DNA of 64,000 nt from NCBI GenBank assembly GCA_038087015.1, contig JASBNA010000023.1, forward strand, positions 533,650 through 597,649. The letters run 5' to 3'. The stretch's first letter is position 1. Every line of letters begins with the position of its first letter. The translations under genes and the position numbers were made by a program. Source of the stretch: Cerrena zonata. Lineage: Eukaryota > Basidiomycota > Agaricomycetes > Polyporales > Cerrenaceae. The notes below the pieces were generated by a model. It worked only from the letters and a program-made list of their open reading frames with translations. It ran no database searches and had not been told where the DNA came from. Shown piece after piece: positions 22,335 to 31,859 of the stretch.

Positions 22335-23635
22335 ATGGTAAGACCCGCGAGATCTGAACGGCCCAAGATAAGGGGTTCAAATAAACCAGCTGCAAGAAAA
22401 CCCCCAGTTTCTCGAATAAGTCAGATAGGACTGTTGAAGAAGTTTGAAGATAAGGAGTATGCCGAGTCATTATTGCACGAGGTGGCCAAAATGGTGGCCC
22501 CCTATTATACATGAGAACAATTTTCGAGTTGGGGTTCTTTGTGAAATGTATCCTAAGAATCCTAACTTATTGGGGTTGAATGTTAATCGAGGGTCCAAGA
22601 TCTTGATACGGCTTCGATACGCTTCTAACTCCAGGCTGTTTTATTCTATTGGAGATATAGTGGGGACGTTTCTCCATGAATTGACGCATAATATATACGG
22701 ACCTCATAACGATAAATTCTATAAATTTTTAGATGGGTTAAGAAAACGGTTTGAGGAGATACAGTACAGTTCCGGCAGTCTTATTGGGAACTATGTAATG
22801 GTGGAAGAAAAACTAGGAGGCAACAGAGGAAGATTCTACAAGTCTATCAATGACCGTCGTTTGGAAAAACTTGGACAAGGGAAATTCAAGGCCGAAGTTC
22901 GAAAACTAGGTACGTTGGCAGGAGGAACTACGATTCAAAACGGGAACCGGGTGGTAAAACCACCCAAGTCCGCCCAAGGAATACGGGACTTGGTCCTACA
23001 AGCTGCAGAAAGAAGAATGAAGGATTCCAAATGGTGTGGAGAGTCCACGCAAGAGCCATCCAATAGCGAATTAGACATTGTTGAAATCGACGACATAAAT
23101 GAAGACAAGGAGAATAAAAAAGTTCAACGAATATAAGGAAGTGATTGACTTGACGTCAGAAGAAGAAGGCCTTCCCCAAGAAGAAGAAGAAGACGTCATT
23201 GTCATTGATGCTTGTGAAAAAGATAATACCGGTCTTCTACCTTCGTTCAGCGAAGGCAACGATTTCAAAGCTTCAACGTCCCCTTTGATGCAATCAAAAA
23301 AAGATAAACCTCAGCAAGACGAAGTACAGTATACTTTCCAGTCGTCTCCCGGACGTAACTTCATAAACGATCAAAACGACCAATATCCAAGGCGGAAACT
23401 AGTGGCCGAACTCGACTTTGACCAAATTATTAAAAAGGGTAAAACTACAAAACCCAAATCCCACAAGCCCAAGTCAAAGTCAAAGAAACAACGGAACAAG
23501 GTTGCTAAAACTGCCAAACCGGATAATTTTACTCCTAAAGATAAGCCCTCGTCCCCCGAAGCTTCACCGGCCGCCTTGAAAAAGACCGTGCGCTCGGTGG
23601 ACTTCGACGAATTGCTCAAGTACCAGTTGCACTAG
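22335..23635 (+). CDS. WSS1: DNA-protein crosslink metalloprotease Wss1 (two apparent frameshifts)
   Basis: About 432 residues after discounting two extra bases. Wss1/SPRTN-type protease that cleaves proteins crosslinked to DNA and binds SUMO and Cdc48. The WLM catalytic motif is HELTHNIYGPHNDKFY, holding the zinc ligands and the Glu. Upstream signatures are VGVLCEMYPKNPNLLGLN and LFYSIGDIVGTFLHEL. The C-terminal half has SUMO-interacting motifs EVIDLTSEEE and DVIVIDA, with a third candidate DIVEIDD, and a basic KPKSKSKKQ stretch. Breaks: C5 in place of C4 near 22501 and A6 in place of A5 near 23123. The start ATG (22335) is divergent from APE3 across 280 bases. Confidence 0.9.
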
Positions 23636-24015
23636 ACCAGCCCAATAAACAGCACCCGTCAACATCAATCGTTGTAGCCGTAGCCGTACTTGGTTGCACC
23701 CTGCCAAACAATCGTAACAAAGGGAAAAAAAAAGACCCAAACCTCCAAACGGGAAACCCGACAGAAAAAAAAGATCAATTGATCAACAACTTCTCCTTGC
23801 CACCAAACTTATCTGCTTTGATTCTAGAAACAACGTATAAGGAAGGACATTGTTTGCTGTGAATCTTGATACAATCTGCCAATAGTTTAAGTTTGTTTTT
23901 TTTTTTTTTTTTGGCTCTTGGTTCCATTCCTTTTTATTATTTGACACGTCAAAGTTCCCTGATAAACTTTTGCATTAACTAGCATACCATCAAGTCCAAT
24001 AGTATAAATACAGCG
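23636..24015. other. Intergenic, WSS1 terminator and INSIG promoter
   Basis: A 380-base spacer between co-oriented genes with an A-rich patch (about 23725-23775) and a long T run (about 23896-23912). I see no gene or RNA in it. Confidence 0.6.
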
Positions 24016-25101
24016 ATGGTATCCCAGATCAACTCCAAATCACGTGCGGCATTATTGAATTCTGGTACTTCGACCCCAAGCAACGGCTCAGTTCCCAGTA
24101 CGCCTAATAGCGAAGAGCAGGCCCCATTAAGAAGACGGATTCTTTCTAGTTCCAGTTTCAAGACCATGCTTCTGTCCGTGTCGAGTTCGGGGACCTCTAC
24201 CCCTCGAGGCATGGAGAAGACCGACTCGGTTATCAATTTGACCAAACCTTCGTTGTACGGAATATATAACGACAATTCGGTATTGAATTTGAATAGAGAC
24301 GACGAAGACGGGAATGACTTACCACCGCAGGGAGAACCACAACCGGAGGAGAAACCGCAGGAAGAAGCAGCGGCACAGTTGAGTGTTTTCACCGGGTTGG
24401 CGTTGATCTTCAAGATCATTATCCTTACTGGGTCAGCCTACGTGTATAATGAGGTTACTGATCACGTACATGCCAACCATATCAGTGTGAATAACCAGAC
24501 GATGGAACCGATTATTTTCACCCAGTGGTTTTTGTATGATTTTGTTCGTCGTTTGAGTCCCTTGAATTATTTGGTTAAGACGGCTGACAGTCCGCAAACT
24601 TTGGAAGTTACTGACCGAGTTGTTTCCTTAGCCATCCAAGGGTTGATAATGAGTGCTGTTTATCCTATAATGGATTACATTTTACCAACCGTGTTGACCA
24701 AACGATTATTATCGTCCAATCCCAATCCGCTCAACAACGCTACTTTAACTAACGACTTATTAAGAGCCTTGATTACCTTTTTAGGTATCTCCTATGCCAT
24801 TCGTAAAATCGAATGGAACTCTAGTTTACAAATATCAATCATTTGGTCGTTGCTCAACCCAGGGTTATGGTTGTTGTTGGACGGGACCATCAGCGGCTTT
24901 TTATCCAGTTTGTCCAGTGCCTTCATTGCCTGCATCACCATTTACTTTCAAAACGTCGATATCATCAACCGTATTCTGGCCAGTGATAACGGCTGGGAAA
25001 AGTCGGTGGGCATCTGGCTCTGGGTCGGTAGTTTCTTCTTCTGTGGGTTGATTCTTTTCGGTAAATTGGGCAGAGCGTTATTCCCCGTCCACAAGCATTG
25101 A
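24016..25101 (+). CDS. INSIG-family ER membrane protein (Nsg1/Nsg2-like)
   Basis: 361 residues. Yeast INSIG homologues stabilise HMG-CoA reductase and regulate sterol synthesis in the ER membrane. The N-terminal 110 residues are hydrophilic, Ser/Thr-rich with STPS/GTSTP motifs likely to be phosphorylated, then acidic. The INSIG domain follows with about six hydrophobic segments: LSVFTGLALIFKIIILTG, VVSLAIQGLIMSAVYPIMDY, and the hallmark LRALITFLGISYAIRKIEWN, SLLNPGLWLLLDGT, FIACITIYFQNVDI and VGSFFFCGLILFGKLGRAL. Whether it corresponds to NSG1 or NSG2 cannot be decided here, so no symbol is given. Confidence 0.88.
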   Translation: MVSQINSKSRAALLNSGTSTPSNGSVPSTPNSEEQAPLRRRILSSSSFKTMLLSVSSSGTSTPRGMEKTDSVINLTKPSLYGIYNDNSVLNLNRDDEDGNDLPPQGEPQPEEKPQEEAAAQLSVFTGLALIFKIIILTGSAYVYNEVTDHVHANHISVNNQTMEPIIFTQWFLYDFVRRLSPLNYLVKTADSPQTLEVTDRVVSLAIQGLIMSAVYPIMDYILPTVLTKRLLSSNPNPLNNATLTNDLLRALITFLGISYAIRKIEWNSSLQISIIWSLLNPGLWLLLDGTISGFLSSLSSAFIACITIYFQNVDIINRILASDNGWEKSVGIWLWVGSFFFCGLILFGKLGRALFPVHKH

Positions 25102-25173
25102 TTCTATTTCTAGATACTTTATTAAACTGATTCTTTATTAAACTAATCTTATATATTAATATATTAATACCGT

Positions 25174-25205
25174 GATGTACGGGTGTGTAGCATGGTGTAC
25201 GGATC
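25174..25205. promoter_or_regulatory. Paired Rap1/telomere-type motifs
   Basis: GATGTACGGGTGTG (25174-25187) and GGTGTACGGATC (25194-25205) lie about 120-150 bases upstream of the complex I gene start. The first reads ACACCCGTACATC on the other strand, a full match to the Rap1 consensus ACACCCRYACAYM. Confidence 0.5.
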
Positions 25206-25326
25206 TTTCCCGGGATTACACTCAAAGTTTGCTGATTGGCTGAAAAACTTGAAAGAAAAAAAAAGTATTCAAACGGAGAGAAATGAAAATAGACCAATTA
25301 ATTCTTCTTTAGTAGAAACAAGAGTC

Positions 25327-25896
25327 ATGTCTGGAGGTCCAGTTCCTGTTTGGAAGAAATATACTACCGGATCCACTGGGATCTGGGAAAAATTCAGAAG
25401 AGTATTCACTTTGGTACCAAATAGATCTAGTGGTAATCCAATTCCTTATTTATACCGTCAATCTCCCCCAGGAGATCGTATTAAAGATGCCAAAAACTAT
25501 AAGGATCCAGTAACCATTCCAGCCGGGGATATCAAGGGTAATCCATACTATAAGAGAGATTACAGAAGAAACTATCCTAGAGTTGTTGGATTCAATCAAA
25601 CCAAAGTTAGTGGATTATTGCAATTAGGTTCTGCTGCTAATCCAAGAATCTCTGTTGGAGATAAAGGTACTAAAGAATTACAAGCATACAATACTCCCGA
25701 TCAAGTTGTTAGTTTATCCTCCACGTTAACCAATATTGATCCTAAAGTAGTCAAGGGAGAAATATTGGGAAGCGAAGGAGAACCAATTGTTGCTCCATCG
25801 TTAAACAAATTCCATTGGACCATCTTGAGAGAACCACAACATGGGATGTTTGCTGACAACTACCCATGTCGTATTTTCACCGATGTTAGAAAATAA
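25327..25896 (+). CDS. Mitochondrial complex I accessory subunit (fungal 21-kDa, NUZM type)
   Basis: 189 residues. It resembles the fungal 21-kDa NADH:ubiquinone oxidoreductase subunit (N. crassa 21.3 kDa / Yarrowia NUZM): MSGGPVPVWKKYTTGSTGIW, NRSSGNPIPYLYRQSPPG, PVTIPAGDIKGNPYYKRDYR, RNYPRVVGFNQ, and a C-terminal HWTILREPQHGMFADNYPCR. The start is the ATG at 25327; the open frame before it looks like leader sequence. Presence of complex I separates this yeast from the Saccharomyces lineage, which lost it. The subunit name comes from remembered sequence and is less certain than the complex. Confidence 0.8.
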   Translation: MSGGPVPVWKKYTTGSTGIWEKFRRVFTLVPNRSSGNPIPYLYRQSPPGDRIKDAKNYKDPVTIPAGDIKGNPYYKRDYRRNYPRVVGFNQTKVSGLLQLGSAANPRISVGDKGTKELQAYNTPDQVVSLSSTLTNIDPKVVKGEILGSEGEPIVAPSLNKFHWTILREPQHGMFADNYPCRIFTDVRK

Positions 25897-25983
25897 TCAA
25901 ACATTCTGTTAATTTCTGCATTTTGTATTCTATATTAGATATATTCACTATTTATTTCAAAAAAAAGTAAATCACAAACTAGT

Positions 25984-26439
25984 TCATGAATACTTTCTTA
26001 AAGTTATTGTAGGAAATAGTAGCGATATTCCATAAGTAGCAAACCATAGTTTCAAGTACTGTAACGGAGTTTCAAGTTTGAATTGATTCATGGTGTGCAA
26101 GGTTTCACAAGGATGAATCCACCACCATAGATCTAGGTTAAGTAAAGGATGCGGGTTAGTAGTGGCAAGTTTACCAGGAGGAGGAGGTTTGGCTAGTTCT
26201 TGCTTATCAAATAGTCTGAAATGGAATACTGGAACCATATAGAAATCGTCGTAAGAGATTGTGAATTGAATCTTATCATCCCCGAATTCTGCTTCTACGA
26301 AACTTAGCTTTTTCTCGTTGATACTTTTGATATAATTGTTGGTGATTTTGAATATATGTTCTGAGCAGTGTAAGTTACTTATAATGTCATCATTGAACCC
26401 TTCAATGTTTGCATTGAAGGTGGAATTGTCTATTATCAT
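25984..26439 (-). CDS. ATG10: Atg10-like E2 enzyme for Atg12 conjugation
   Basis: 151 residues, near the 167 of S. cerevisiae Atg10. Atg10 is an E2-like enzyme that transfers Atg12 to Atg5 during autophagosome formation. The core strands FTISYDDFYMVPVFHFRLFD precede WWWIHPCETLHTM, where the Cys of HPCET aligns with the active-site Cys of Atg10 (HPCDT in S. cerevisiae). The C-terminal YLKLWFATYGISLLFPTI matches the family's last helix and strand. Convergent with the complex I gene (87 bases between stops). Overall identity in this family is low; the call rests on the HPC motif and layout. Confidence 0.8.
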   Translation of the reverse strand: MIIDNSTFNANIEGFNDDIISNLHCSEHIFKITNNYIKSINEKKLSFVEAEFGDDKIQFTISYDDFYMVPVFHFRLFDKQELAKPPPPGKLATTNPHPLLNLDLWWWIHPCETLHTMNQFKLETPLQYLKLWFATYGISLLFPTITLRKYS

Positions 26440-26672
26440 GACGAGATTACGGAAAAGAAGAGTAGCAAAAAAAAAAATTGAAAAAAGATCATCTTGCGAT
26501 TCAAATCTACATAGAAAACTATAAATGAAACATATATTACGTCAATTCATCAGAAAAGTAAACCGATTAATACCACCGATATATACAATATTAAAAAAAG
26601 GAGAGAAAACTCAGTATAAACCGGGCAATTTGCCAGAGTTCAGGGACCTTCTTACAACAACCAAACCATAAC

Positions 26673-27053
26673 TCAATTTCTTTTGTCTTCTTCTTCATTC
26701 GGGGTTGATTCATTCAATAAACTCAGTTTCCCATTATACATAATCCCAGCATTGCTCCCACTAATAGAGTTTCGATTGTATATTTCCTTGACTTTTTCGG
26801 CATTTGGATGTTTTAAAGGCACTCCACCGGGAACTGAACTCTTGACGTTTTCTCCACCCAACTGCTTTTGCATAGCATAATCACCACTATCAAAATACTT
26901 CTTATCTTGAAATTTAGATGACAAAATTTGCTGAGTAGTAGGTAATTTCCCATACATCTTATAAATTCGAAGCTCTTGGGGAGACAATTTGGACAAATCA
27001 AGGTTCTGGGTGTTTTTAGGTGGACCCAAGGGGTCGTCCTCGTGCATAGACAT
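26673..27053 (-). CDS. IGO1: Endosulfine-family PP2A inhibitor Igo1/Igo2
   Basis: 126 residues. When phosphorylated by Rim15/Greatwall, endosulfines inhibit PP2A-B55 and promote quiescence and mRNA protection. The diagnostic FDSGDYAMQKQ (with KYFDSGDY) holds the target Ser. It is preceded by LSPQELRIYKMYGKLPTTQQ, the conserved N-terminal helix. The start is the ATG at 27053, giving MSMHEDDPLG. S. cerevisiae has two copies; I use IGO1 for the family and did not check for a second gene. Confidence 0.92.
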   Translation of the reverse strand: MSMHEDDPLGPPKNTQNLDLSKLSPQELRIYKMYGKLPTTQQILSSKFQDKKYFDSGDYAMQKQLGGENVKSSVPGGVPLKHPNAEKVKEIYNRNSISGSNAGIMYNGKLSLLNESTPNEEEDKRN

Positions 27054-27184
27054 CTTGGACAATTGATTGTACTGATGATTAATAAGATGCTTTCATCTAT
27101 TAATGAACAAGTCTTTAGATTACGCTTTCAATTTTTTGTTCCGGGGGCCACGACGATTGGTGCGGGAACGACCATCCACACACC

Positions 27185-27196
27185 CACCCGTACATC
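27185..27196. promoter_or_regulatory. Rap1/telomere-type motif upstream of IGO1
   Basis: CACCCGTACATC lies 130 bases before the IGO1 ATG and touches the stop codon of the PGA1-like gene. It is one of the recurring GTACGG motifs of this window. Confidence 0.45.
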
Positions 27197-27845
27197 AGTA
27201 GAAGAGATGGCTAACCACGGCAGGAACAGCAGGGCCAATTAGGATGAGTAGGTCGACCAAGTAGACGACGTAGTCGTAGAGCTCCAAGGGGATGGGGACG
27301 AGTTTGTTGGGGAGCTTGTTCACGAATAAGTTGAAGCGTAAAGTGTCCGGAAGGTTGCTGGTGCAAGTGACAAAGTTTGCCTTATAGTCAATGACGATGT
27401 AAATATCCAAGGTATTTTCAACTAGTTCGTTATAGCCGGTGAGCTCGTACCTCTGGATGAATTCGTGGGAGATGGAGAAATCAAAGGGGAGTGTTGCGGG
27501 CCAGCACAATTTGACATTGATAAGATCGTTTGAGTCGAAAAGCGTATTATTGTAGTTATTCAATTTGACCAAAAGCCGTTCCTGTGGTTTGTTCACCATG
27601 TCATAGTGCAAGCTGATGGTTTGCTGTTCGTTGCTGAGGGTGCTGAAGGTGAGTTTGTCTCCAATCGGATAGCTGTTTATCAAAGATGTAGTAGAGTTTA
27701 GTCTTTTGATGAATCCTGGAGTATATGCAACTGGTAAATGCGAGTACGGTATATCGTAGTAGTAAGGGATTCGGAAAAGGCTGGTTTCGGTGTTGGCCAC
27801 CACCAAAGCCATCAAGAAGAAGATTATGGCCACTGGGAACTTCAT
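27195..27845 (-). CDS. Secretory/ER membrane protein, possibly Pga1 (GPI mannosyltransferase II cofactor)
   Basis: 216 residues: a signal peptide (MKFPVAIIFFLMALVVANTE), a lumenal domain with several Asn-X-Ser/Thr sites and two Cys, and one C-terminal membrane segment (YVVYLVDLLILIGPAVPAVV) with a very short tail. The size, the topology and the beginning TETSLFRIPYYYDIP resemble Pga1, partner of Gpi18 in adding the second mannose of GPI anchors. I rate this as likely but not certain. Adjacent to and co-oriented with IGO1. Confidence 0.55.
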   Translation of the reverse strand: MKFPVAIIFFLMALVVANTETSLFRIPYYYDIPYSHLPVAYTPGFIKRLNSTTSLINSYPIGDKLTFSTLSNEQQTISLHYDMVNKPQERLLVKLNNYNNTLFDSNDLINVKLCWPATLPFDFSISHEFIQRYELTGYNELVENTLDIYIVIDYKANFVTCTSNLPDTLRFNLFVNKLPNKLVPIPLELYDYVVYLVDLLILIGPAVPAVVSHLFY

Positions 27846-27940
27846 GGTTGAAAAGTCAAAAAGGAAACATCAAGGTGTTGTTGAAGTTTTTTTTTTTTTC
27901 TTCATTGAAAAATCGCATCGTATCTTTAGGGCAAGATTAG

Positions 27941-29062
27941 CTAGTAAGGTAACTGTAGATCTAGCTTGAATCTTACGTTGGGGTGGTGTTCGGTCATGGA
28001 GCGTAGGGCTGACTGGCGGAAGGACTGGAAGTTGTCTGGGGAGATATCGGAATCGGTTACTTCCACCAGGAGATCCAACAAGGTCATTTCCAATTTTAGA
28101 AAGTTTTGGTTGACATAATGCATGAAGCTTCGAAGATTGAAGAGCCATCCGTGGAGTAGGATGCATTGCAAGTGGGGGAACTTCGAAGGGTCGATCAAGG
28201 TCTGGAATTGTTTGAGGGAAAGGTGTTTTTTCCAATTGATATCGTCGTAGTGTTTAAACTCGATGAAAAGAGTTTGTAGGGACGTAGATTTGGCATTGAG
28301 CGGATCATTGAGGAAATTGGTGAATCTTTCCGATAGTATAAAGGGGTTGTTATTGGAATAAGTGATTTGGCAAAAGTTCAAAGTATTATAGTGGTTAAAT
28401 TGAGATAGTTGAAAGGGATACTCCCAAGTGCAGTTTTCGATGGTTAGTGATTGTAGGTGATTTTCTGGCATGAGGTCCGAGGGGTCCCAATTGAAGTGGT
28501 AAGAAGATAGGTTCAAATGGGTTAGTCTGGAGAAATTTGCAATATGGGCTAGATGGAATATTTTTGGATTGGTTGAGACTACTTGGGTTTGATGGGGTAA
28601 GGGACAGTTTGCCGATATGTCAAAGTATAAAGTTAGTTTTTCGATTTTGCTGTTGGTTCTATACTTGAGCCAATTAGAGGAATTGATCGAGTTGACAAGG
28701 AGTCCACGAAGATTGGACAATTTTGTTAGGACGTTTTGGAAAATATCAATTTGCCATTCTCCGTACGAATAGTAATCGATTATTCTTAGGTATTTGATGA
28801 AACTAGCGTATCTGTTGAGCACCAGAGGCAATTTTTCCCGGATGTCTATGAGATCATTCCATCTTACTTTAATGTTGGAGTATAAGTATTGGATTAGTTC
28901 ATTTCTATAATCATGACAAGTGGATGCTAAATTTATGATATCAGAGGCGGCCAAGTACTGGAAAACACTTTGAATCACATCATTTGGTAGTTTGACCAAG
29001 TTGAAGCTAGACTTTCGAGCTATTTTACGAGATGGAACCGAGTGGTCACCACGTCTTTTCAT
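27941..29062 (-). CDS. F-box protein with leucine-rich C-terminal region
   Basis: 373 residues from the ATG at 29062. An F-box lies near residues 20-55 (FNLVKLPNDVIQSVFQYL, DIINLASTCHDYRNEL), which would dock on Skp1 in an SCF ubiquitin ligase. The rest contains irregular leucine-rich segments (LTHLNLSSYHFNW, LQSLTIENCTWEY, LQTLFIEF, LQCILLHGWLFNL). CTG-clade yeasts have many lineage-specific F-box/LRR genes, and I do not recognise a named orthologue. Divergent from the small gene at 29143, with 80 bases between starts. Confidence 0.75.
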   Translation of the reverse strand: MKRRGDHSVPSRKIARKSSFNLVKLPNDVIQSVFQYLAASDIINLASTCHDYRNELIQYLYSNIKVRWNDLIDIREKLPLVLNRYASFIKYLRIIDYYSYGEWQIDIFQNVLTKLSNLRGLLVNSINSSNWLKYRTNSKIEKLTLYFDISANCPLPHQTQVVSTNPKIFHLAHIANFSRLTHLNLSSYHFNWDPSDLMPENHLQSLTIENCTWEYPFQLSQFNHYNTLNFCQITYSNNNPFILSERFTNFLNDPLNAKSTSLQTLFIEFKHYDDINWKKHLSLKQFQTLIDPSKFPHLQCILLHGWLFNLRSFMHYVNQNFLKLEMTLLDLLVEVTDSDISPDNFQSFRQSALRSMTEHHPNVRFKLDLQLPY

Positions 29063-29142
29063 CCTTGGATAAAGAAGAGGAAGTGAGAAAAAATTTGCTT
29101 TTTTATTACAACTTAATCCCATTAACTACATCAACAACTACA

Positions 29143-29403
29143 ATGAACAAACCGATTACGGATAGACAGCTCATACAGGTGGTACGGCTACTGCTAGTGA
29201 CGGTGTTGAGTGTGATTCTTATCAAGCGGGTTTTGAATAGCGGGTTTTTACAAATCAATTCGAATCCACCGGTGGACGACGGACGAATCTTTGAAAACTT
29301 TGAATTCGACCCGCAAGATCGGTTTAATATACATGATAATATCAAGTACAGTTGGATAATTACAATTACATTGGCTATGGTGCTATCTTTTCTACTTGTT
29401 TAA
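29143..29403 (+). CDS. Small two-pass membrane protein, unknown
   Basis: 86 residues from the ATG at 29143. Hydrophobic segments lie at about residues 12-30 (VVRLLLVTVLSVILIKRVL) and at the C-terminus (WIITITLAMVLSFLLV), with a hydrophilic loop between (NPPVDDGRIFENFEFDPQDRF) that would face a lumen or intermembrane space. It is not recognised. The clean start and the convergent position (27 bases from the next stop) support a real gene. Confidence 0.5.
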   Translation: MNKPITDRQLIQVVRLLLVTVLSVILIKRVLNSGFLQINSNPPVDDGRIFENFEFDPQDRFNIHDNIKYSWIITITLAMVLSFLLV

Positions 29404-29430
29404 TGACTTTTATTATATAGTATAAATGTA

Positions 29431-30006
29431 TTATAATTCACCGTGTTTACCACCGGTTTTAACAAATTCGCTTTCATTTCGATAAAAATCCATTGGCACT
29501 TTTTGAACATTATCATTGGGTTTACCATCATCGTCGCCGTCTTCTTCTTGGATGGAAACCCCCTTGTGAGCATTTTCCTTGCCAATTGCCCCGTCGGAAT
29601 CGATTGCAACGTCAATCAAGTCACGATCGTCGTTCTTATTAATGCCCTGCTGCTTATTATGAGAAGTAACCTTATCTTCGGTTTCTTTGGCTTTAGCCTT
29701 AGCTTCGGCAGAAACGTCTTTGGAATCATTGGCTTCTTCCTCTGGTTGTTTTTCCTTTTCTTCTTTACCACCCGACTGTTCGTGTTTAGGAGCTTTTTGA
29801 ACATCCTCGTAAGAATCGGCTTCGGAAACCAAGGACTTACCTTGGTGCAATTGGCCCTGATTGAGGCCAACAGCGTTTTTAGCACTATTCAAGATACCAG
29901 AAACCCCAGAACCGGATCCAGTGGATTCGTCTTCGGGGACTTTTTTGGCAATATCTTCTCTTGGAACAGTATCCTTTTCGCTATCAGTAATTTCTGGGCC
30001 TGGCAT
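29431..30006 (-). CDS. Acidic hydrophilic protein, unknown
   Basis: 191 residues from the ATG at 30006 (MPGPEITDSEKDTVPRED). It is rich in Glu, Lys, Asp and Ser, with no membrane segment or Cys and an Ala/Lys/Glu helix-like middle (KAKAKETEDKV), so probably intrinsically disordered. A conserved-looking block is GILNSAKNAVGLNQG with DVAIDSDGAIGKEN. No family is recognised; a stress-induced hydrophilic protein is only a guess. Confidence 0.55.
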   Translation of the reverse strand: MPGPEITDSEKDTVPREDIAKKVPEDESTGSGSGVSGILNSAKNAVGLNQGQLHQGKSLVSEADSYEDVQKAPKHEQSGGKEEKEKQPEEEANDSKDVSAEAKAKAKETEDKVTSHNKQQGINKNDDRDLIDVAIDSDGAIGKENAHKGVSIQEEDGDDDGKPNDNVQKVPMDFYRNESEFVKTGGKHGEL

Positions 30007-30204
30007 TGTGTATGGATAGATGAAGCTAATGAGGAGCAACTTGGACAAAGTCCCGTTTAAATACCACTGGGAGGTAATGGCACCACCGAATGGAATATAA
30101 TTGCTATTTGCTGCAAAAACAGAGTAATCTGGCCGATGCCAAACGCAACGCCCGTACATCACACATATTGAACCGGCAACGGCATCTAAAACCACCGATC
30201 GAGT

Positions 30205-30905
30205 TTAAGTATCCATTTAAAAGTATGTATCACTTTATCTATCACATTCTAAAAGTATGTATCACATTCTGAAAGTATGTATCACTTTGAAAGTATGTAT
30301 CACTTTGAAAGTAAATCAATTTAAAATGTCAATTTTAAAACGTCGAAAAGTATGTATCACATTTTAAAAGTATGTATCACTTTGAAAGTATTTATCACTT
30401 TGAAAGTATTTATCACTTTGAAAGTATTTATCACTTTGAAAGTAAATCGATTTTAAAATGACACTTTTAAAATGTCAATTTTAAAATGTCAAAAAGTATG
30501 TATCACATTTTAAAAGTATGTATCACATTTTGAAAACTACGTATCACATTTTAAAAGTATGTTTCCAATTTAAAAGTATGTTTCCATTTAAAAGTATGTA
30601 TCACTTTGAAAGTATATCAATTTAAATCAATTTCGAAACTACCGATCACATTTTAAAACTACTCATCACTTTCAAGGTATATTTATCTAAAAGTATGTCC
30701 ATTTGAAAGTATGTATCACTTTGAAAGTAAATCGATTTAAAATGTCACTTTTAAATGTCAAAAAGTATGTATCCATTTAAAAATATGTATCATTTTAAAA
30801 CTACGTATCACATTTTAAAAGTATGTATCATTTCGAAACTAAGTATCACATTTTAAAAGTATGTATCATTTTAAAACTACGTATCACATTTTGAAGTATG
30901 TATTT
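30205..30905. repeat. AT-rich array of degenerate AAGTATGTATCAC units
   Basis: The core AAGTATGTATCAC occurs ten times exactly, with many variants (tttatcac, ctacgtatcac, tatgtttcc). Units are joined by ACTTTGAAAGT or ACATTTTAAAAGT, which are near-palindromes, giving periods of about 18-20 bases. AAATCGATTTAAAATG-type spacers recur. The structure is satellite-like, non-coding and extremely AT-rich. Confidence 0.9.
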
Positions 30906-30906
30906 C

Positions 30907-30990
30907 AAAGTTACTTTAAGTATTTCATTATCGATTTATGTATAAAGTTACTTTAAGTATTTCATTATCGATTTATGTATAAAGTTACTT
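30907..30990. repeat. 37-bp tandem duplication
   Basis: A 37-bp unit beginning AAAGTTACTTTAAGTATTTC and ending in GATTTATGTAT starts at 30907, repeats at 30944 and starts a third, truncated copy at 30981. Confidence 0.9.
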
Positions 30991-31159
30991 TAAAGTCATT
31001 TATGTGATTTGGTAGCAAAAACACAATATCCCAATTGGTCCTAGCACAATACGGTAAATAGCCCTCGCGCATCAACCCACCAAATGGTCTAGCGAAGATC
31101 AACAAAGATCCCATAAATCTTATATTCTCTATCTGCCAATTCCTTAACAACTGATCTCT

Positions 31160-31222
31160 ACTCTTTGCAGTATTGATCATACTCTTTGCAGTATTGATCT
31201 TACTCTTTGCAGTATTGATCTT
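31160..31222. repeat. 21-bp tandem repeat, three copies
   Basis: Three consecutive ACTCTTTGCAGTATTGATC units, each followed by AT or TT (31160, 31181, 31202), then decayed GTGAAGCT-CTTTGCA pieces to about 31262. They lie 600 bases upstream of the permease start. Confidence 0.9.
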
Positions 31223-31859
31223 ACTCTCAGTGAAGCTCCTTTGCAGTGAAGCTTCTTTGCAGTTTTCTCTACAGTAGAGTTACAGTTACAGTTTCTCTTT
31301 TCAATGACGTAATCCCCCACAGAACTCTCACGTGATCCGGGCGTGCATGTGATTTTGGCCCGCAACTAAAGCCACACCTAAAAATTAATTACTTAATCGA
31401 TAATAAGAATTGCGATTGGGGCTTTCCAGCCTTTCTTTTTATTTTCTTTTGGTTATCAATTACGAAGCTCCGGATGGTACAGATCACCTTCAACCGGTGG
31501 ACAATTACGACCAGTAATTTTTTAATTGTGATGGATCTTTTTTCGCCTTGCCAATAAAAGTACCTATCACTTTCAAGGTTCCACGCATGAGTGATTCCTG
31601 TAAATAACGTTTTTGGTATTTGCCAAAAGTCGACCTCATCGCCTATCTTGAAATTTCCAATTTGTATAAATATTCCATCTTTGTAGTTTTGTAGGTAGTA
31701 ATATTAATTTCATAATAGTTGCTTATTCTGTATTGGATTTATCATTTATCTAAGATACTTTTTTTTCTGCTAGTTTTGTGGGTTAATTTATTGTTTGCTA
31801 AATTAATGATATAAAAAAGAATTGGTTGCCGGTATATTTCCTTTTCTATTCCTCAAATA

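Larger units (their letters stand above)
30007..31859. other. 1.85-kb intergenic region with repeat array
   Basis: Between divergent genes. From left to right: the promoter of the acidic protein with an ACGCCCGTACATC motif (30149-30161); the AT-rich repeat array; 37-bp and 21-bp tandem repeats; a short segment with CACGTGATC (about 31330); and the promoter of the amino-acid permease. I see no gene, tRNA or transposon remnant. Confidence 0.6.
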
